From NCBI GenBank assembly GCA_002189035.1, contig NEEC01000002.1, forward strand, positions 1,054,001 to 1,118,000: a stretch of DNA of 64,000 nt, in the 5' to 3' direction. This stretch comes from Utricularia gibba (lineage: Eukaryota > Streptophyta > Magnoliopsida > Lamiales > Lentibulariaceae). This document shows positions 13,801 through 25,789 of the stretch, piece after piece. Under the pieces are notes generated by a model. The model had not been told where the DNA came from. It saw nothing but the letters and a program-made list of their open reading frames with translations, and did not search any database. Every line of letters starts with the position of its first letter. The stretch's first letter is position 1. The translations under genes were made by a program, and so were the position numbers.

Positions 13801-15807
13801 AGGCTAAAAGAATCCCCGGTGAACAAAAGACATGCAGCAGGCTAATGAATAGAAAAGACTGCACATTTATTTGGTTGCTCAGATGTTTTTGGAGATTTTT
13901 GAGGCATGCATAAATGATCCCCAAATATGCTGTGGATGCTCTATGAAAGGAAATACTTTGTTCCAGATTTACATGTTTTCTTAAAAAAGAAACCATCCAT
14001 AATCTCAGTTTATTTATTTACACAACCAAAATTCTGCACTCACAGACATAGGTCGAGAGAATACTGGAATTAAAGACTTACCTTTTCGACAAAAGGGAGA
14101 TCTAAATAATCAGGTCCACCAATGCTCAAGTTCAATACGTCCATCTTGGTAGCAATAGCATAGTTGAATGCATCAAGAAACCATGAGGTGTACGAAACCT
14201 GTAGAGTGCTTAAAAGAGGTTTCTCATAAGCTTCGTCTATAATTTGTAGTGTTATTTAAAAAACTCAGAAGAACATGAAACAATATGACAGGGGAAACTT
14301 AGACACACCACAACTACTATTTCCGAGCAAAAAAAAAAATAAAAAAATAAAAACGCTACAAAAAAACTGGGAATCAATTTATGCACCAGAAGTAGAACTT
14401 TGATGGAAATTGTTTGCACAAAGTATATAGAAGCGCATTATACTACAGATGAACCAAGACTGATGGTGGAAAAAGCTTCAACTGATTCTAGTTTTGAAGC
14501 CATAAAAAATTTTATGCGTCACGCATGCCAGTCTTAGACTGGGCATTTCATAGAAATAGACAGGGCAATGCTAGTTCACGGAATCAGTGACTCATTCCAA
14601 GGCCTGGTGAATGAAATTTAAATAGTTAAATCAAAGAAAAAAACCACATACTTGGGCCTTAACTCCAGTTCTACCTAAACACTATCATCATCCAACCAAA
14701 TATCGTGTAACAGAGAAATAAGCATTACCTGTGCATCAGTAAAGACTCTGAATGCATAAATCTCCGCATCAGGAGCAAAGCCAAGACACTCTGGATCTTG
14801 ACCTGCAACTACACCAGCAACAAATGTCCCATGACCGAGATTGTCACTTAAAGTGTCCTCATTGGTCCAATTAGTCCTCTCCTGAAATTGTGATACCATG
14901 GTATCATAACCTAAGGAATCATCAAGAAAACTTTTAACTTAACGGAGGGGAACCTTGATATTTCGGAAATGTGGGTGATTTTCACGAATCCCTGTGTCGA
15001 AAATAGCCATCTTTACTTTTGCGCCAGTATATCCCTTGGACCACAAAGCATCTGCTCCAAACAAGGAAGTAACTTGAGATCTCTGCAACATTAGACCAAG
15101 AAAAGACATTTAGACGATGGACCCAGATATAAGCGATCGAGAGAACTCATGAATAGAAGTCTGCGAAATATCGATTCAAGCATGCCATATAGAGAACTTG
15201 CATTCAGACGGCGTGATACAAAATAGGGAAGAAAATGCAAAGCAGGAAAAGCATCCAGAAGTACAGTTCTGAAAAACTTTACCTGCATCATCAGCTTCCT
15301 CCTCAAGTCAATTTGGACACCACTGGTATTTCCCACTGCATTTTCTTCACTAAACGACATTGCAGTGAAGATCTTACCCGGCCTCTTTTTTCCATCAGCA
15401 AACGCCCCAGCAGAATTCTCCCCCAAAACCACCCTTTGGTAACTCAAATCCAACGAAACATCCTTCACAAGCTCCAATTTCTCAAATTTACCGACCAAAG
15501 TCTCCCTGATACAGTCTTCGATTGCTACTAGTGCAAAATCCGTCGGAAACTTCATCGCTGGATTGTGCCTCTCGATCCATTTCCAGCCTCCCGAGTTAAT
15601 ATTCCGCTCAAGATAGCCCCTAAGATCCTCAACTTCCTTGTACTGAAAAAATCGGATAATGTGATTCCTAAATATCGGGACTTTCTCCTCCACAATCGAA
15701 GAATTTAGAACAGCGGACGAAAGAAAATGGCGGATAATACACGAAGAGATAATGGAAATTAAGAAGAAGAAGAAGACGGCGGTCGGTGACGTAAGGCGGT
15801 GGATCAT
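10864..15807 (-). CDS. SBT6.1: Subtilisin-like site-1 protease SBT6.1 (S1P)
   Basis: S1P is the Golgi membrane subtilase that processes membrane-tethered bZIP factors under salt and ER stress, RALF propeptides and pectin methylesterases. Start ATG 15807 (MIHRL) precedes a hydrophobic signal/anchor ([17 protein letters not shown]) and the prodomain. The catalytic domain follows across several exons: Asp in MAIFDTGI (about 15000), His in [10 protein letters not shown] (about 14830), the oxyanion Asn in [13 protein letters not shown] (about 13570), and Ser in [14 protein letters not shown] (about 13120). Long conserved exons at 11836-12902 and 11215-11710 carry the C-terminal ectodomain, including [21 protein letters not shown] small exon ([20 protein letters not shown]) plus a last exon give the C-terminal transmembrane helix and a basic tail ([11 protein letters not shown]), stop at 10864. 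No disabling change was seen. Confidence 0.97.
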
Positions 15808-16661
15808 GGCGATCGACCCCTCATCGGAGAAGGCGCATCGAGCCAAACTTTGAGCTCCTTTTCCAAATGTTCAGATGGACGATTCTTGGGGGACCCGGAA
15901 CCAGAATACGAACCCAGATGGGAACGATGACTGAAAAAAGATAGTAGTACTCCAAATATTCATGTCTCAAATAAAAAAACAAGAAAAGAAGAGTCTTTAG
16001 TTGGCATTCTTTCCTACTAAAAAAAATAATAAACAAAACATAACATAAGTTTTGATGTCATGTTCAAATGGTTGCTTTTCCATCTGGGGAAGTTGGTTAC
16101 GAGTAATATCTACTTCAAGGTGGAGGATATTGGTTGGTAGCCAGCTTGGTATGTTGCCCGATTCAGATGCTCAGTTGCAATCTTCGTTCTTTTTTCTTTC
16201 TTGTCACGTTTGGTATGGCTTATGTTTCAAGCATGTATCCCTTTGTTCCTTATTTTGTTTTTTAATTGATGGGTTTGTGTTGCTCTATATAAGCGTGTGA
16301 TTCTCTGGGTCGATCAGCGTCTTCTGGAGCTTACACACACTCGTTTTCGTCGATCTGGTTGTTTACCCTTTCTCTGCTTCTTGTCTGATCGAGTACTTTT
16401 CTGATTGAACCAGTGACCAAGACATGTGATCTTTTTGTGTTACTGTTGTTGTTGTCTGGTTTCGTTTGTGATGAAAGATGGGATAAATCAGAAGATCACG
16501 TTTGAAACATTGATAAAAGAGTGCGATGTCTCTGTGTTTTGTATCATGATCGTTTATTTTCTTGGTCTGCTGATCATTCTTCCACTGCGATTCCTCTGTT
16601 TTGATTGAAATTTGATATTTTGATTGGCTCATGGTTCATAGATATACAGAACTAATCGAGA
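15808..16661. promoter_or_regulatory. Head-to-head intergenic region, S1P and UXS promoters
   Basis: This 854 bp separates two divergent start codons. On the plus strand a TATA box (CTATATAAG) lies at 16284-16292, so UXS transcription probably starts near 16320, leaving a leader of over 300 bases that probably contains a 5' UTR intron. S1P transcripts start near 15900 or upstream. No other gene is seen. Confidence 0.6.
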
Positions 16662-18610
16662 ATGGCTACGGAAGCGTGTAACGGAGGGAGCCATGTGACC
16701 AGCAAGCCACCTCCAGAGCCGTCACCATTGAGGAAGGCCAAGTTTTTCAAGGTATCAGTCCGATGTAAACCGAAGAAGAGAACGGTGCCTGTGTTTTCCG
16801 TTTTGAGATATGTGAACATGATCAGTGATTACCGATATCTCTATGCTGCAACTGATATGTATCCATCTTGTCTAATGAACCCGTATCAGGCAAACATGAG
16901 GATTCTTGTGACTGGAGGAGCAGGGTTCATTGGATCTCACTTGGTTGACAAGCTGATGGAAAACGAAAAGAATGAAGTGGGATCTTTTCATTACCAGTAC
17001 TTTTGCACAAGTTTAGTAGCATTGTCCTGGGTCTCAAACATTTCTGGATTCTTTCTTCTCAGCTGATAGTTGTGGACAACTATTTTACTGGATCTAAAGA
17101 CAACCTGATTCAGTGGATTGGTCATCCAAGATTCGAACTCATTCGGCATGGTATTGTTAGCTTCGTTCTCTTGTTTCAGATCTGTGCTTGAAATCATCCA
17201 TTGATGGACTATCAGTTCTTCATCAGAGATGACATGTATTTGCTTGGCTGTGATTCTTAGATGTGACACAGCCTCTGCTGGTTGAAGTTGATCAGATATA
17301 CCATCTTGCTTGTCCCGCATCTCCCATTTTCTACAAGTACAATCCTGTGAAGGTCAGTTTCTTGAATCAATATCTTGAGCTGCTTGACTCGAAGCATCAG
17401 CCCGGGAGTATGAATGTTGCAATGCTGCATGCAGACTATAAAGACAAATGTGATCGGAACAATGAACATGCTGGGCCTCGCCAAGCGTGTAGGAGCAAGG
17501 TACCGTAGTGGATTGTTCTCCTTCTTGGCTCACATCTCATGAATAACATATTCAGTCACGGTGCAGAATCTTGTTGACCTCAACATCAGAAGTTTATGGT
17601 GATCCACTTGTGCATCCCCAGACTGAAGATTACTGGGGCAACGTCAATCCCATAGGTAGTTTTGAGTTTCTAGTGAGCTGAACATAGAATCTCTGACGAG
17701 CCTCAAGTTTTCCTCCTTGTTCAGGAGTCAGGAGCTGCTACGATGAAGGGAAAAGAGTAGCAGAAACTCTGATGTTCGATTACCACAGACAGCATGGAAT
17801 TGGTATGTTCTCTCTCTTGTCCATGTCTCTGAGATACAAACAAATCTTGATTGCTGTTTTTCCAATAGAAATCAGGATTGCTAGGATCTTCAACACCTAC
17901 GGGCCACGTATGAACATTGATGATGGCCGGGTTGTCAGCAACTTCATAGCTCAAGCAATACGGTAAGCTAAAGATTTCACCTTCTTTTTTGATGGCTGGC
18001 GGGAGAGACTGACTTGAAACCGTGCCTGCAGCAATGAGCCATTGACAGTACAGTTGCCAGGAACACAAACAAGAAGCTTCTGCTATGTCTCTGATATGGT
18101 AGTCTTCTGCATCACATGTCATTCACAAACAGAAGCACAGGGACACTGTTACAAGTCATTCCCTTTCAGGTTGATGGTCTTATTCGGCTGATGGAAGGGA
18201 ACAGCATTGGTCCAATCAACATTGGGAATCCAGGTCATTCTTTGGTTCTGTCACTCGTAGCTTTAAACAAAAGCCCTCACCTGGGAATTCATTCTGTTCA
18301 GGTGAATTTACAATGACTGAGCTTGCGGAGACGGTGAAAGAGGTAAGCTAAGTGATCTCATTTCACTGCTCAGAATCAGTCAGATTGAACATGTTTTCTG
18401 GCTTTTCACCAGCTGATTAATCCAGAGGTGAAGATAATCACCGTGGAGAATACACCAGATGATCCTCGACAGAGGAAACCAGACATAACAAAAGCCAGAG
18501 AGTTGCTAGGCTGGGAACCAAAGATCAAGCTGCATGAAGGCGTTCCATTCATGGAGGAAGATTTTCGTAAGAGGCTTGGTATTGCGCGAGACGGTGCTCC
18601 TTCTGCCTGA
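16662..18610 (+). CDS. UXS: UDP-glucuronic acid decarboxylase (UDP-xylose synthase), cytosolic type
   Basis: The enzyme converts UDP-glucuronate to UDP-xylose with bound NAD, feeding xylan and xyloglucan synthesis. Twelve exons join in frame to 350 residues: 16662-16751, 16890-16976, 17063-17150, 17261-17352, 17435-17499, 17567-17655, 17725-17802, 17869-17962, 18032-18098, 18170-18233, 18302-18342 and 18413-18610. There is no transmembrane segment, so it matches the soluble UXS3/5/6 class rather than the Golgi forms. Visible motifs are the NAD-binding [20 protein letters not shown], the TSTSEVYG Ser/Thr site, catalytic Tyr and Lys in [11 protein letters not shown], and [10 protein letters not shown]. 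Intron 1 (138 bases) has no stop and keeps frame if retained. Exon 2 uses a GTGGGA donor. Confidence 0.96.
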
Positions 18611-20907
18611 ACGTTGAGAAATCTATCCAAAATAACAGGCGTGTTTTGTTTTAAGATAGGTCTGAATGAACGAAAGCTTCATTAAAAATCATGATGCAGA
18701 GTCACATTACACAAATACAATGTAGAAACGACACTGCAAAAACGTTCATTGAATATTTCAGGGGATATCATCTCAGCCAACAGCTCCATAGCAGCGGAAC
18801 AACAGCACCATTCAACATCTGCCATAACATGAAAAGAAAATCCACGCAGCAATGTAGCATATAACAAAGAAACAGACTTCAGAATGATCAGACACAAGCA
18901 AGTCAGATCAAGGAGCATATTTTCAAGTGATGTAGTTCCCCAACGTCCTATTGATACATGCAAGAATCAAAGGATAGCGAGAGGAACAAATTTCTTGCTT
19001 CACTTGCCAATGCCATACAAGGAGATGCGTATGTCTGGCATATGAAATTATGCATGTGAAGCAAAACCATTCAAGAGCAACTCGTTGTGTGAAACAATTC
19101 AGTCCCTTAGATGTTCGTAATGAATGCGATCACTTCCGCTGTCATTACAGGTCTGAGTAACGCATCAGCATTGTTTCCAGACTGATTAGCTATCGATGTA
19201 AAATTCAAACTTCAGTAAATGGGTAGTGTAGCTGCTCAAAGGTTTTCCACATCTAAGAAAAAATGCGGAAGCAATACGTAGAAACAGCACTCCATCTGTT
19301 GCTTCAAGGGAACGAGTCAAAAGGAAATAAGGATAAATCCAGTCAACTAGATAGTGAAGCTCTCCAGGAGTGAAAATGCGAATCACACTGGGTGGAATAC
19401 AAAATGCATTATCACAAGCCTGACCATCGCAATATCACTGTTTTGAAAATGTTCTATTGTTCATGTTGAGGAGACTTGAGAGTCTTTTAAAAAGTGAAGA
19501 AACAACCAAATTTTGAACTCATTTATAAACTTCATGTCCTTCAGCTTACTAGACCAACTTCATGTATGCAATCAGCAGGTCTGAAGAGCAGAAGTATATG
19601 TTTGTGAGCAGATTAACACCTACCTTCCCACTTTTACAAAAGAAGCGGTTGCCTGAAATTCCACTCAAAACCCAATTTCAAAATCTTACAATCAATAAAA
19701 CGAAAAGAGCAAGTCTTTGAAAAATTAACCATTAACTCAGAATAATGCTTTATGTGCTCAAGGAATAGCCTTTGAAGGGCTTTTCTCATACAAGAGGTGT
19801 CAGAAAAATGAAAAGCACCACTCATCATCGTTTGCCCATACGACATGGGAGCAAATTTTTTTAAAAAGAGCTCAAATTTACGAAAATCAGTTAACAATCT
19901 CAAAAAACATGAATATTTTAGAAATTCAGCGCCTTTACTACTTGGAAACCGGAGAACAGAAAAACTAGTACAACAACACGAAAGAAGGCCTCAATGAGAA
20001 AATTCGACTGTCCACAAGAATGATTCAGACATATGCTTGTCAAGTGAAAATTTATTATCATTGGCCAATACAGTTAGATAATCACGCTGCAACACAATTT
20101 CCGAATTCAGTAACAAAAAAATCAAATGGGATCATCAGATAGGAGCGAAAGATATTTTTGTAATCAAAGGTAGATCATTTGAACTATGCATCCACTCATC
20201 ATATGAAACAAAATGGTGACTTTAGAAAAAATAAGAAACAAGAATATGGCAACAAAAACAGCATATCCAATCCTTCAAACCCATTGCGAAAACCAACAGT
20301 AACTACGAAGAGCCCGCAACAAAGCGTACAGACAAAAAAATTCATGGACTCAGTTTATGGGTGGTGATATATCAGAATGGTCGGCATGGCACAGGGTGCC
20401 GATACGACGAACGAGACCTATCACAACTCATCATCATTGCCCGCATCCTCCAAACCGCAATTACCAACACAACGAAGAAGAGGGTAAAAAAATCGAAACT
20501 GAAATTGCTCAAAGGAACCGGTGAACGGCGGACAAGGGATCCTGATCCCGTGTACTTATAGGCGGCGGACAGGGGGTTTAGGGTTTGTGAGGAAGCTGCC
20601 CATGGGTCCAAAATGGATAAATAAAATAAGTTTGGGCTCCGAGTCCGAGTCTCCGAGAAAAGGCGCCCGAGTGAAATTAATATTTTAAATAATTAAAAAT
20701 ATACCAATTAAATCATAATTTAATCAAATTTAACTCAATTTTTTATTATAAACAGCATGTAACATATAAATAACTTTATATTTCATTAAAAAAATATTAC
20801 GAACCAACAATGACCATCATTGTTCATAGGAGTAGCATGATCATGTACACTATATCTAATTTTTTAGATATATGATGATCAATTTTCTAAAAGAAAAGGA
20901 AGATTGA
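18611..20907. other. 2.3 kb without recognisable protein gene; possible non-coding transcript
   Basis: No conserved reading frame is visible on either strand. The longest minus frames are about 80-95 codons (18682-18963, 19186-19430) and match nothing I know. The minus strand has a promoter-like arrangement near 20553-20586 and moderate base composition down to about 18680, so a minus-strand non-coding RNA or small-RNA host gene ending tail to tail with UXS is plausible. From 20680 to 20900 the DNA is AT-rich, with a direct repeat GATCAATTTTCTAA at 20877-20890 and 20906-20919 and a hairpin near 20850-20872. These sit at the 3' end of the PPR gene. Confidence 0.45.
20553..20586 (-). promoter_or_regulatory. 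Telobox plus TATA promoter on minus strand
   Basis: On the minus strand AAACCCTAAACCC (telobox, 20574-20586) is followed 13 bases later by TATAAGTA (20553-20560). Teloboxes just upstream of a TATA box are known from plant ribosomal-protein, translation-factor and snoRNA gene promoters. No protein gene follows within the next 1.9 kb. Confidence 0.5.
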
Positions 20908-22563
20908 TCAATTTTCTAATACTTCACCCCAAGAATGACCAAGGGCGGACTGTAGAACGCTGCGCATCCTGGCTGCCTGTGGGTGAGACATTTCACCAGC
21001 AACAAATTCTTGAACAACACCTTCAACTTCAATGGCGCTGCATCCAGGTACTTTCTTCCCTTGTTTTCTATGGATTGATCTCCTCACGCTCATTGCTTCC
21101 TCGTCCCAACCGGCTTCATGGTACATATTATACGCCACCACCTGCAGCCCATAATCGATCGTCTCCTTTTCAGCTATCTTTCTCCATACCCTATTCCCAA
21201 TTTCAACCCTTCCATAAGTTCTGCATGCTCCTAAAAGGGCACCCAATATGTTCACATCGTGCATCCCTCTTCGCCCTACTGTTTCATTCACAAACTTCTC
21301 GGCCTCCTCGAGCATACCTGATCTTGCAAAGAGGTCAACAATGCAGGCGTAATGAGCAATATTTGGTTTGATGTTGTAGATGCTGCTCATACTCTGGAAG
21401 ACATGAAGGCCTCTGTCAATCAGCTTGGAGTGGGTGCAAGCTGTGAGGACGGCAACAAATGTTGCTTCAGTGGGATGAGCACCAGAGACCACCATTTCAT
21501 CGAAGAGTTGAAGGGATTTTGCAGGGTCCCCATTCATTGCTAATCCAGCTATGATCGTGTTCCAAGCTCCAGTGTCTCTGTTTTTCATCTCCTCAAAAAC
21601 TTTCAGTGCCATCTTTGCACAGCCACATTTAGAGTACATGTCAACCAATGCTGTGGCCAGTAAGGGGTTGGAGATGTAGTTGAGTTTCTGGGCTAAACTG
21701 TGCATCCATATGCCTTGAGGTAACGCGCCAAGATGAGCACAGGCAGTTAGAGCAGTCACTAGAACAGATTCGTTTGGGGGAATACCTGAGCATTCCATCT
21801 CTTTATACAAGCATAGAACTTCCTTGTAGTTGGATACCTGCAAATACGCAGCCATTAGTGCACTCCAAGATACCGTATTCCTTTCCGGCATTTCATCGAA
21901 CAGAAACCGGGCTTTCTCAACATTTTCAATTTTTCGAAAACCATCAATCATACAAGTCCACAACACCACATCTCTAGTAGGAACTTCAGCAAACAACTGC
22001 TCTGCTGTTTTCATATCCAAACTGGATGCATAAAACTCAATCAAGGCACTGGCAATGAAGGGATCATGACAAAAACCCAACCTAATCACATGGGCATGCA
22101 CTGAACGGCCGGCCGTCGGAGCATCAGAAAGAACCATGGAGCAAGCCTTGACTAGAGGCGTGAAAGTGTAGTTATTCTTTATAAGCCCTTCCTTCATCAT
22201 GTCTTTATAGCACACAATCGCCTGCCTAGGAAGGTTACCCAGGACAAAGCACCGAATCATAGTATTGCAAATAAAGGTTGTCGTTCGACCAAGGCTCTGG
22301 AAAACTGCTTGAGCATAGGAGATCGAAGATGCCGATCTTGTGGCGAATGTGAGGAGTGAAGCAATGGCAATGGGGTACTCGGACGAGGGAGATTTGAGAA
22401 TCCGGGCATGGAGCTGCTTCAAATAACGCACCTTCTGGCATGTTCCTTCCGTAATGCAACCGATCTTTGAAGGATCCACTACCGCTTCCACAACAAATCG
22501 TCCCTTTCTTGCTTCCACCCCTGTAGCAACCAAGAGATCATCACCCAGAATTTGCAGCCCCAT
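20908..22563 (-). CDS. PLS-class pentatricopeptide repeat protein, E subgroup
   Basis: Plant PLS-type PPR proteins bind organelle RNA and mostly direct C-to-U editing or processing. A single uninterrupted frame encodes 551 residues from ATG 22563 (MGLQILG). Repeats are visible throughout, for example RDVVLWTCMIDGFRKIENVE, NTVSWSALMAAYLQVSNYKE, LLATALVDMYSKCGCAKMAL, DTGAWNTIIAGLAMNGDPAK and EATFVAVLTACTHSKLIDRG. The C-terminus (NILGALLGACRTYGRVEIGN, then PGCSAIEVEGVVQEFVAGE) is the E/E+ type extension. There is no DYW cytidine deaminase domain. A family member of this class would act in mitochondria or plastids. The N-terminus is not a clear transit peptide. The RNA target cannot be read from the sequence by eye. 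Confidence 0.94.
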   Translation of the reverse strand: MGLQILGDDLLVATGVEARKGRFVVEAVVDPSKIGCITEGTCQKVRYLKQLHARILKSPSSEYPIAIASLLTFATRSASSISYAQAVFQSLGRTTTFICNTMIRCFVLGNLPRQAIVCYKDMMKEGLIKNNYTFTPLVKACSMVLSDAPTAGRSVHAHVIRLGFCHDPFIASALIEFYASSLDMKTAEQLFAEVPTRDVVLWTCMIDGFRKIENVEKARFLFDEMPERNTVSWSALMAAYLQVSNYKEVLCLYKEMECSGIPPNESVLVTALTACAHLGALPQGIWMHSLAQKLNYISNPLLATALVDMYSKCGCAKMALKVFEEMKNRDTGAWNTIIAGLAMNGDPAKSLQLFDEMVVSGAHPTEATFVAVLTACTHSKLIDRGLHVFQSMSSIYNIKPNIAHYACIVDLFARSGMLEEAEKFVNETVGRRGMHDVNILGALLGACRTYGRVEIGNRVWRKIAEKETIDYGLQVVAYNMYHEAGWDEEAMSVRRSIHRKQGKKVPGCSAIEVEGVVQEFVAGEMSHPQAARMRSVLQSALGHSWGEVLEN

Positions 22564-23348
22564 TAGAAAATGAAAAGGCAAACAAAAAATGCTGTAATAA
22601 CCCTGAGAATGTGGAAATCAACACCAGGAAAACACTGTACCGGAAACCGGCGCATCAAGATAATCGCCAGCAGAATCATTGAGCACTGGCTACAAACAAT
22701 GGAGCCTCCGAAGCACAAAATTCAACAAGCAAACTTCTACCTTATGAAAATCACCAGGGTATTGACAATCCATTGTTCATTCAACATCAGGGAAGCATAA
22801 ACAGAATCAATTACGCGCTCAATCATACGCAAATGAGGAAACCGAAATGTTTACCTGTTCTTCTTCTTCTTATTCCGAACCCTAGCCCAACGCCGACTGG
22901 TCAGTGATAGTTTCCGTCGAGTTCCAACTTACAATTGACCGCCGCGGGGGTTCGCAACCGAGCAAATGACAAAGGGCCCGTCTTCTAACCGAAAGGGTTA
23001 TCAGGTTCGCTCCTTCATGGGGATTCGTTTTCAGAGAGACGGATCTGTATGCTTTGGTGCTGTGGCCCAGCCACCAAACCAATTTTCCAGTTTTTCAGAA
23101 GAAATATTTATTTTTTATCCATTTAACATGTCTTAGGGTGGAAATAATCCCACAATACCAAAAGTAAGAAAAACTCAAGGGATGGTAAGTGATCATTGGA
23201 GATGAAATGGGGCAACAAAAGGATTTCTTACACCTACAAGTAACCAGAAACATGTGACTGTTATATGACATGATTCGTACTCAGATGGTTCAAACCTAGA
23301 GACCATTGTACTGTAACAGCAGGCAAAAGTCCTGATTCTGAAGTGCAG
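22564..23348. other. Spacer: PPR upstream region and COV 3' region
   Basis: Bases 22564 to about 23080 are the PPR leader and promoter. The sequence from 22850 rightwards has a plausible minus-strand 5' UTR intron donor. Bases 23100-23348 are downstream of the COV-like gene. No additional gene is seen. Confidence 0.55.
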
Positions 23349-25131
23349 TCAATGCCTGCTGGTGTTGGATCTAATCCCATCATCAGCTAGAATGGTTGTG
23401 GGATGCAAGGTGGTCAGGATTTGAGGCATTGACATTCCACCAGAAACAACAATTTCTGCACCCAAAGAGAAAAAAAAAAATTAAGTACTACTGGTGGACC
23501 AAAGAATATTACAGGATCAATACAAGTTGCATGCTACTCATTCCCAAAAAAGTAATCCATGTTCAGCAGAATGTCGAGCGGGATATAGTGATAAAATGGG
23601 TAGTGTTTCTGAGAGAAGACCTTCAGTGTATCTTTACTATGAGAATTCAGCAAGAAAATACAAGGATGTTTACTTGCATACGCTGGAAGAGCTTTATTAC
23701 CTATTCCTTCACGGACAGACAAATTGGGCCTGATAACATCTTTGGCGTTGACTAGAAATATGTCACCAATGTAAAGATGATTCGTTGGAACATACACACA
23801 GCACAGATCTTCATCTCCAAGATTAGTCTGAAAAAGAGTAAATAGTTTTACTGTTTTCAAAGCTACCATGGCCTTTTCCTTGAAAATATTTGGAGGCACA
23901 GAGTCTTATGATTCGTTTCTACAGTTACAAACGAGCTAACCTAATGAGCCTCCCTAATGTAATGATCTTGGCAACAGCAGTACAGGGAGTTTGAAACATA
24001 AATACCAATGAAAGAGAGGGGCCAACACAAACCTGAAGCGACAAAGATGAAGTGATAAATCCAAATGCATATTCTCCAACACGTGGATGCCTTATAATAG
24101 CCACCTCTTTGAAAGCTTTTGTATTTTGATCTGAAGGAAAGAATAATAATCCATCATCAAAGTTACTTTCGCATAATAACACACTTGAAACACAAAGCTT
24201 TACCTGGAGATATGGCAGAACTGATTTGCTTAGAGGCGTTGTAGATATGGCGAACAAATGGCATACGCTTGATAAACCACTCTCCCAAGCTCAGTAAAGA
24301 AGCACCCAACCAAGATGACATAAACACGCCGACCAAGAATATGAAAGTTATAGACGTTATAAATCCAACACCTGGATAAAGTAAAGCATGCTCAGGATAA
24401 ACATAATGACATAACCGAATTACTTCATTCACTGTTACATCAGTTTCTGATAAAATTGACACACGATTGGGTTTCAAGTGTGCAACAGAAAGTAAATTTA
24501 GGTTAAGTTTCGGTTTCTCTACTTGACAATGATGCTTAGCTCAAGAATAAAAACTTCAAAAGATCCCATCTGGAGGCCTTACCAAATACATCAACTCCGA
24601 GCTGCGCATACAGGGGAGAGAAAAAACCATCCACAAAATGAATAAACCACCACGTTATGTAGAATGTGATAGCAATAGGAAATAGAATAACACTGCAAAA
24701 AAAAAAAAAAAAAATGAACCCAATATAGCCACCGCTCCAAATAAACAAATAACTTGGATCATAGAAAAATAAGACGAATACCATCCTGTCATAAACTTCT
24801 TCGAAGCCCAACTCCTCACGAGTTTGTAAAACGTCTGCAGTAAGGATTAAGCAAATAAACCCTCAATTCCAATCGAAGGAATTGCTTCCAAATTAAGTTT
24901 TCCCCAAAAGAGTACATCAAGATACTTGAGTCGCCACCACCAAAAGCTAGCTATCAAAGATATATTGCAGTAGTTACAACCAAGCAACCATACCTCAGAG
25001 CCAGAATTCTGTTGCGAAGAAGCAGAGATAGAGGGCTTTGAAGAGTCGGAGACGGAGTCGCTCTCACCGTGGCGATGTTCGGCCACCGGAATGAGAAGCT
25101 CCAGATCTCTTTCCCCACTGGTACTCGCCAT
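23349..25131 (-). CDS. COV1/LIKE-COV membrane protein
   Basis: COV (CONTINUOUS VASCULAR RING) proteins are Golgi-localised membrane proteins required for vascular patterning and vacuolar protein sorting. ATG 25131 starts MASTSGERDLELLIPVAEH, as in COV1, followed by a Ser-rich stretch. Later exons give FYKLVRSWASKKFMTG joined at TG|T to CVILFPIAITFYITWWFIHF (helix 1), then FITSITFIFLVGVFMSSWLG (helix 2), SLGEWFIKRMPFVRHIYNAS, FKEVAIIRHPRVGEYAFGFI and LCCVYVPTNHLYIGDIFLVN. The last exon ends IVVSGGMSMPQILTTLHP with stop at 23349. Two predicted transmembrane helices and DUF502 are complete. An upstream in-frame frame extends to 25164 but lacks conservation. Confidence 0.95.
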
Positions 25132-25789
25132 TGAAACCCGTAGATTCTTCTTCAGCAACACCACTTCCCACTCCAGAATTTCAACGCTACAAAATTCAAT
25201 CAGAGTTTTCCGAACTACACCGAATCTCTGTGTAGATTATATAGTAATTAATAATAATAAATGAATTCATATTGTTTTACTTTGTCAAATAATTAATGTA
25301 ATTTAATATCCAGGGGCTATTTTCATGTTCTGATAACTGTTTTTGTTATAGAAAAAAATATTCCACAAAAGATTTATTATCAAACTTACTTTAAAAAAAT
25401 TAAAAACCTTTATTATTTTAAAAAACTATACACTAATAACTGATCCAAAAATATTCAAAAATAATTTTTTTTACAATGACACATCATTTAGAAAATTGAT
25501 CATTCATACTTTCCTTTTCATATATTAAATTAAAAAATTTACATTAAGGATTATCACTTTTTCACATATTAATAAAAGGATCAAATTTCTAATACATCCC
25601 TAATCAATATCTGGGCAGCGGTGCATCATTTTTAACCAGGGGGCTCTCTCATTCCTTGAGCACGACTGATGAACATATGAGCAATCTATATACACGCAAA
25701 TAATGCTTATTTCATGGAGGCAACCAGCAGGGAAGATTCGGAGCAGGAGAAGAAAAAAGGGAGCAGGAGCTGCAAAAACAATATGCATC
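25132..25789. other. AT-rich spacer, COV promoter side
   Basis: Very AT-rich DNA with no reading frame except small noise. It contains the COV leader and promoter and, at the right end, the 3' region of the FAR1-related gene. A segment near 25488-25520 (reverse of GATCAATTTTCTA plus an A/G-rich tail) resembles the repeated motif at 20877-20919, so a dispersed old repeat is possible. Confidence 0.5.
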
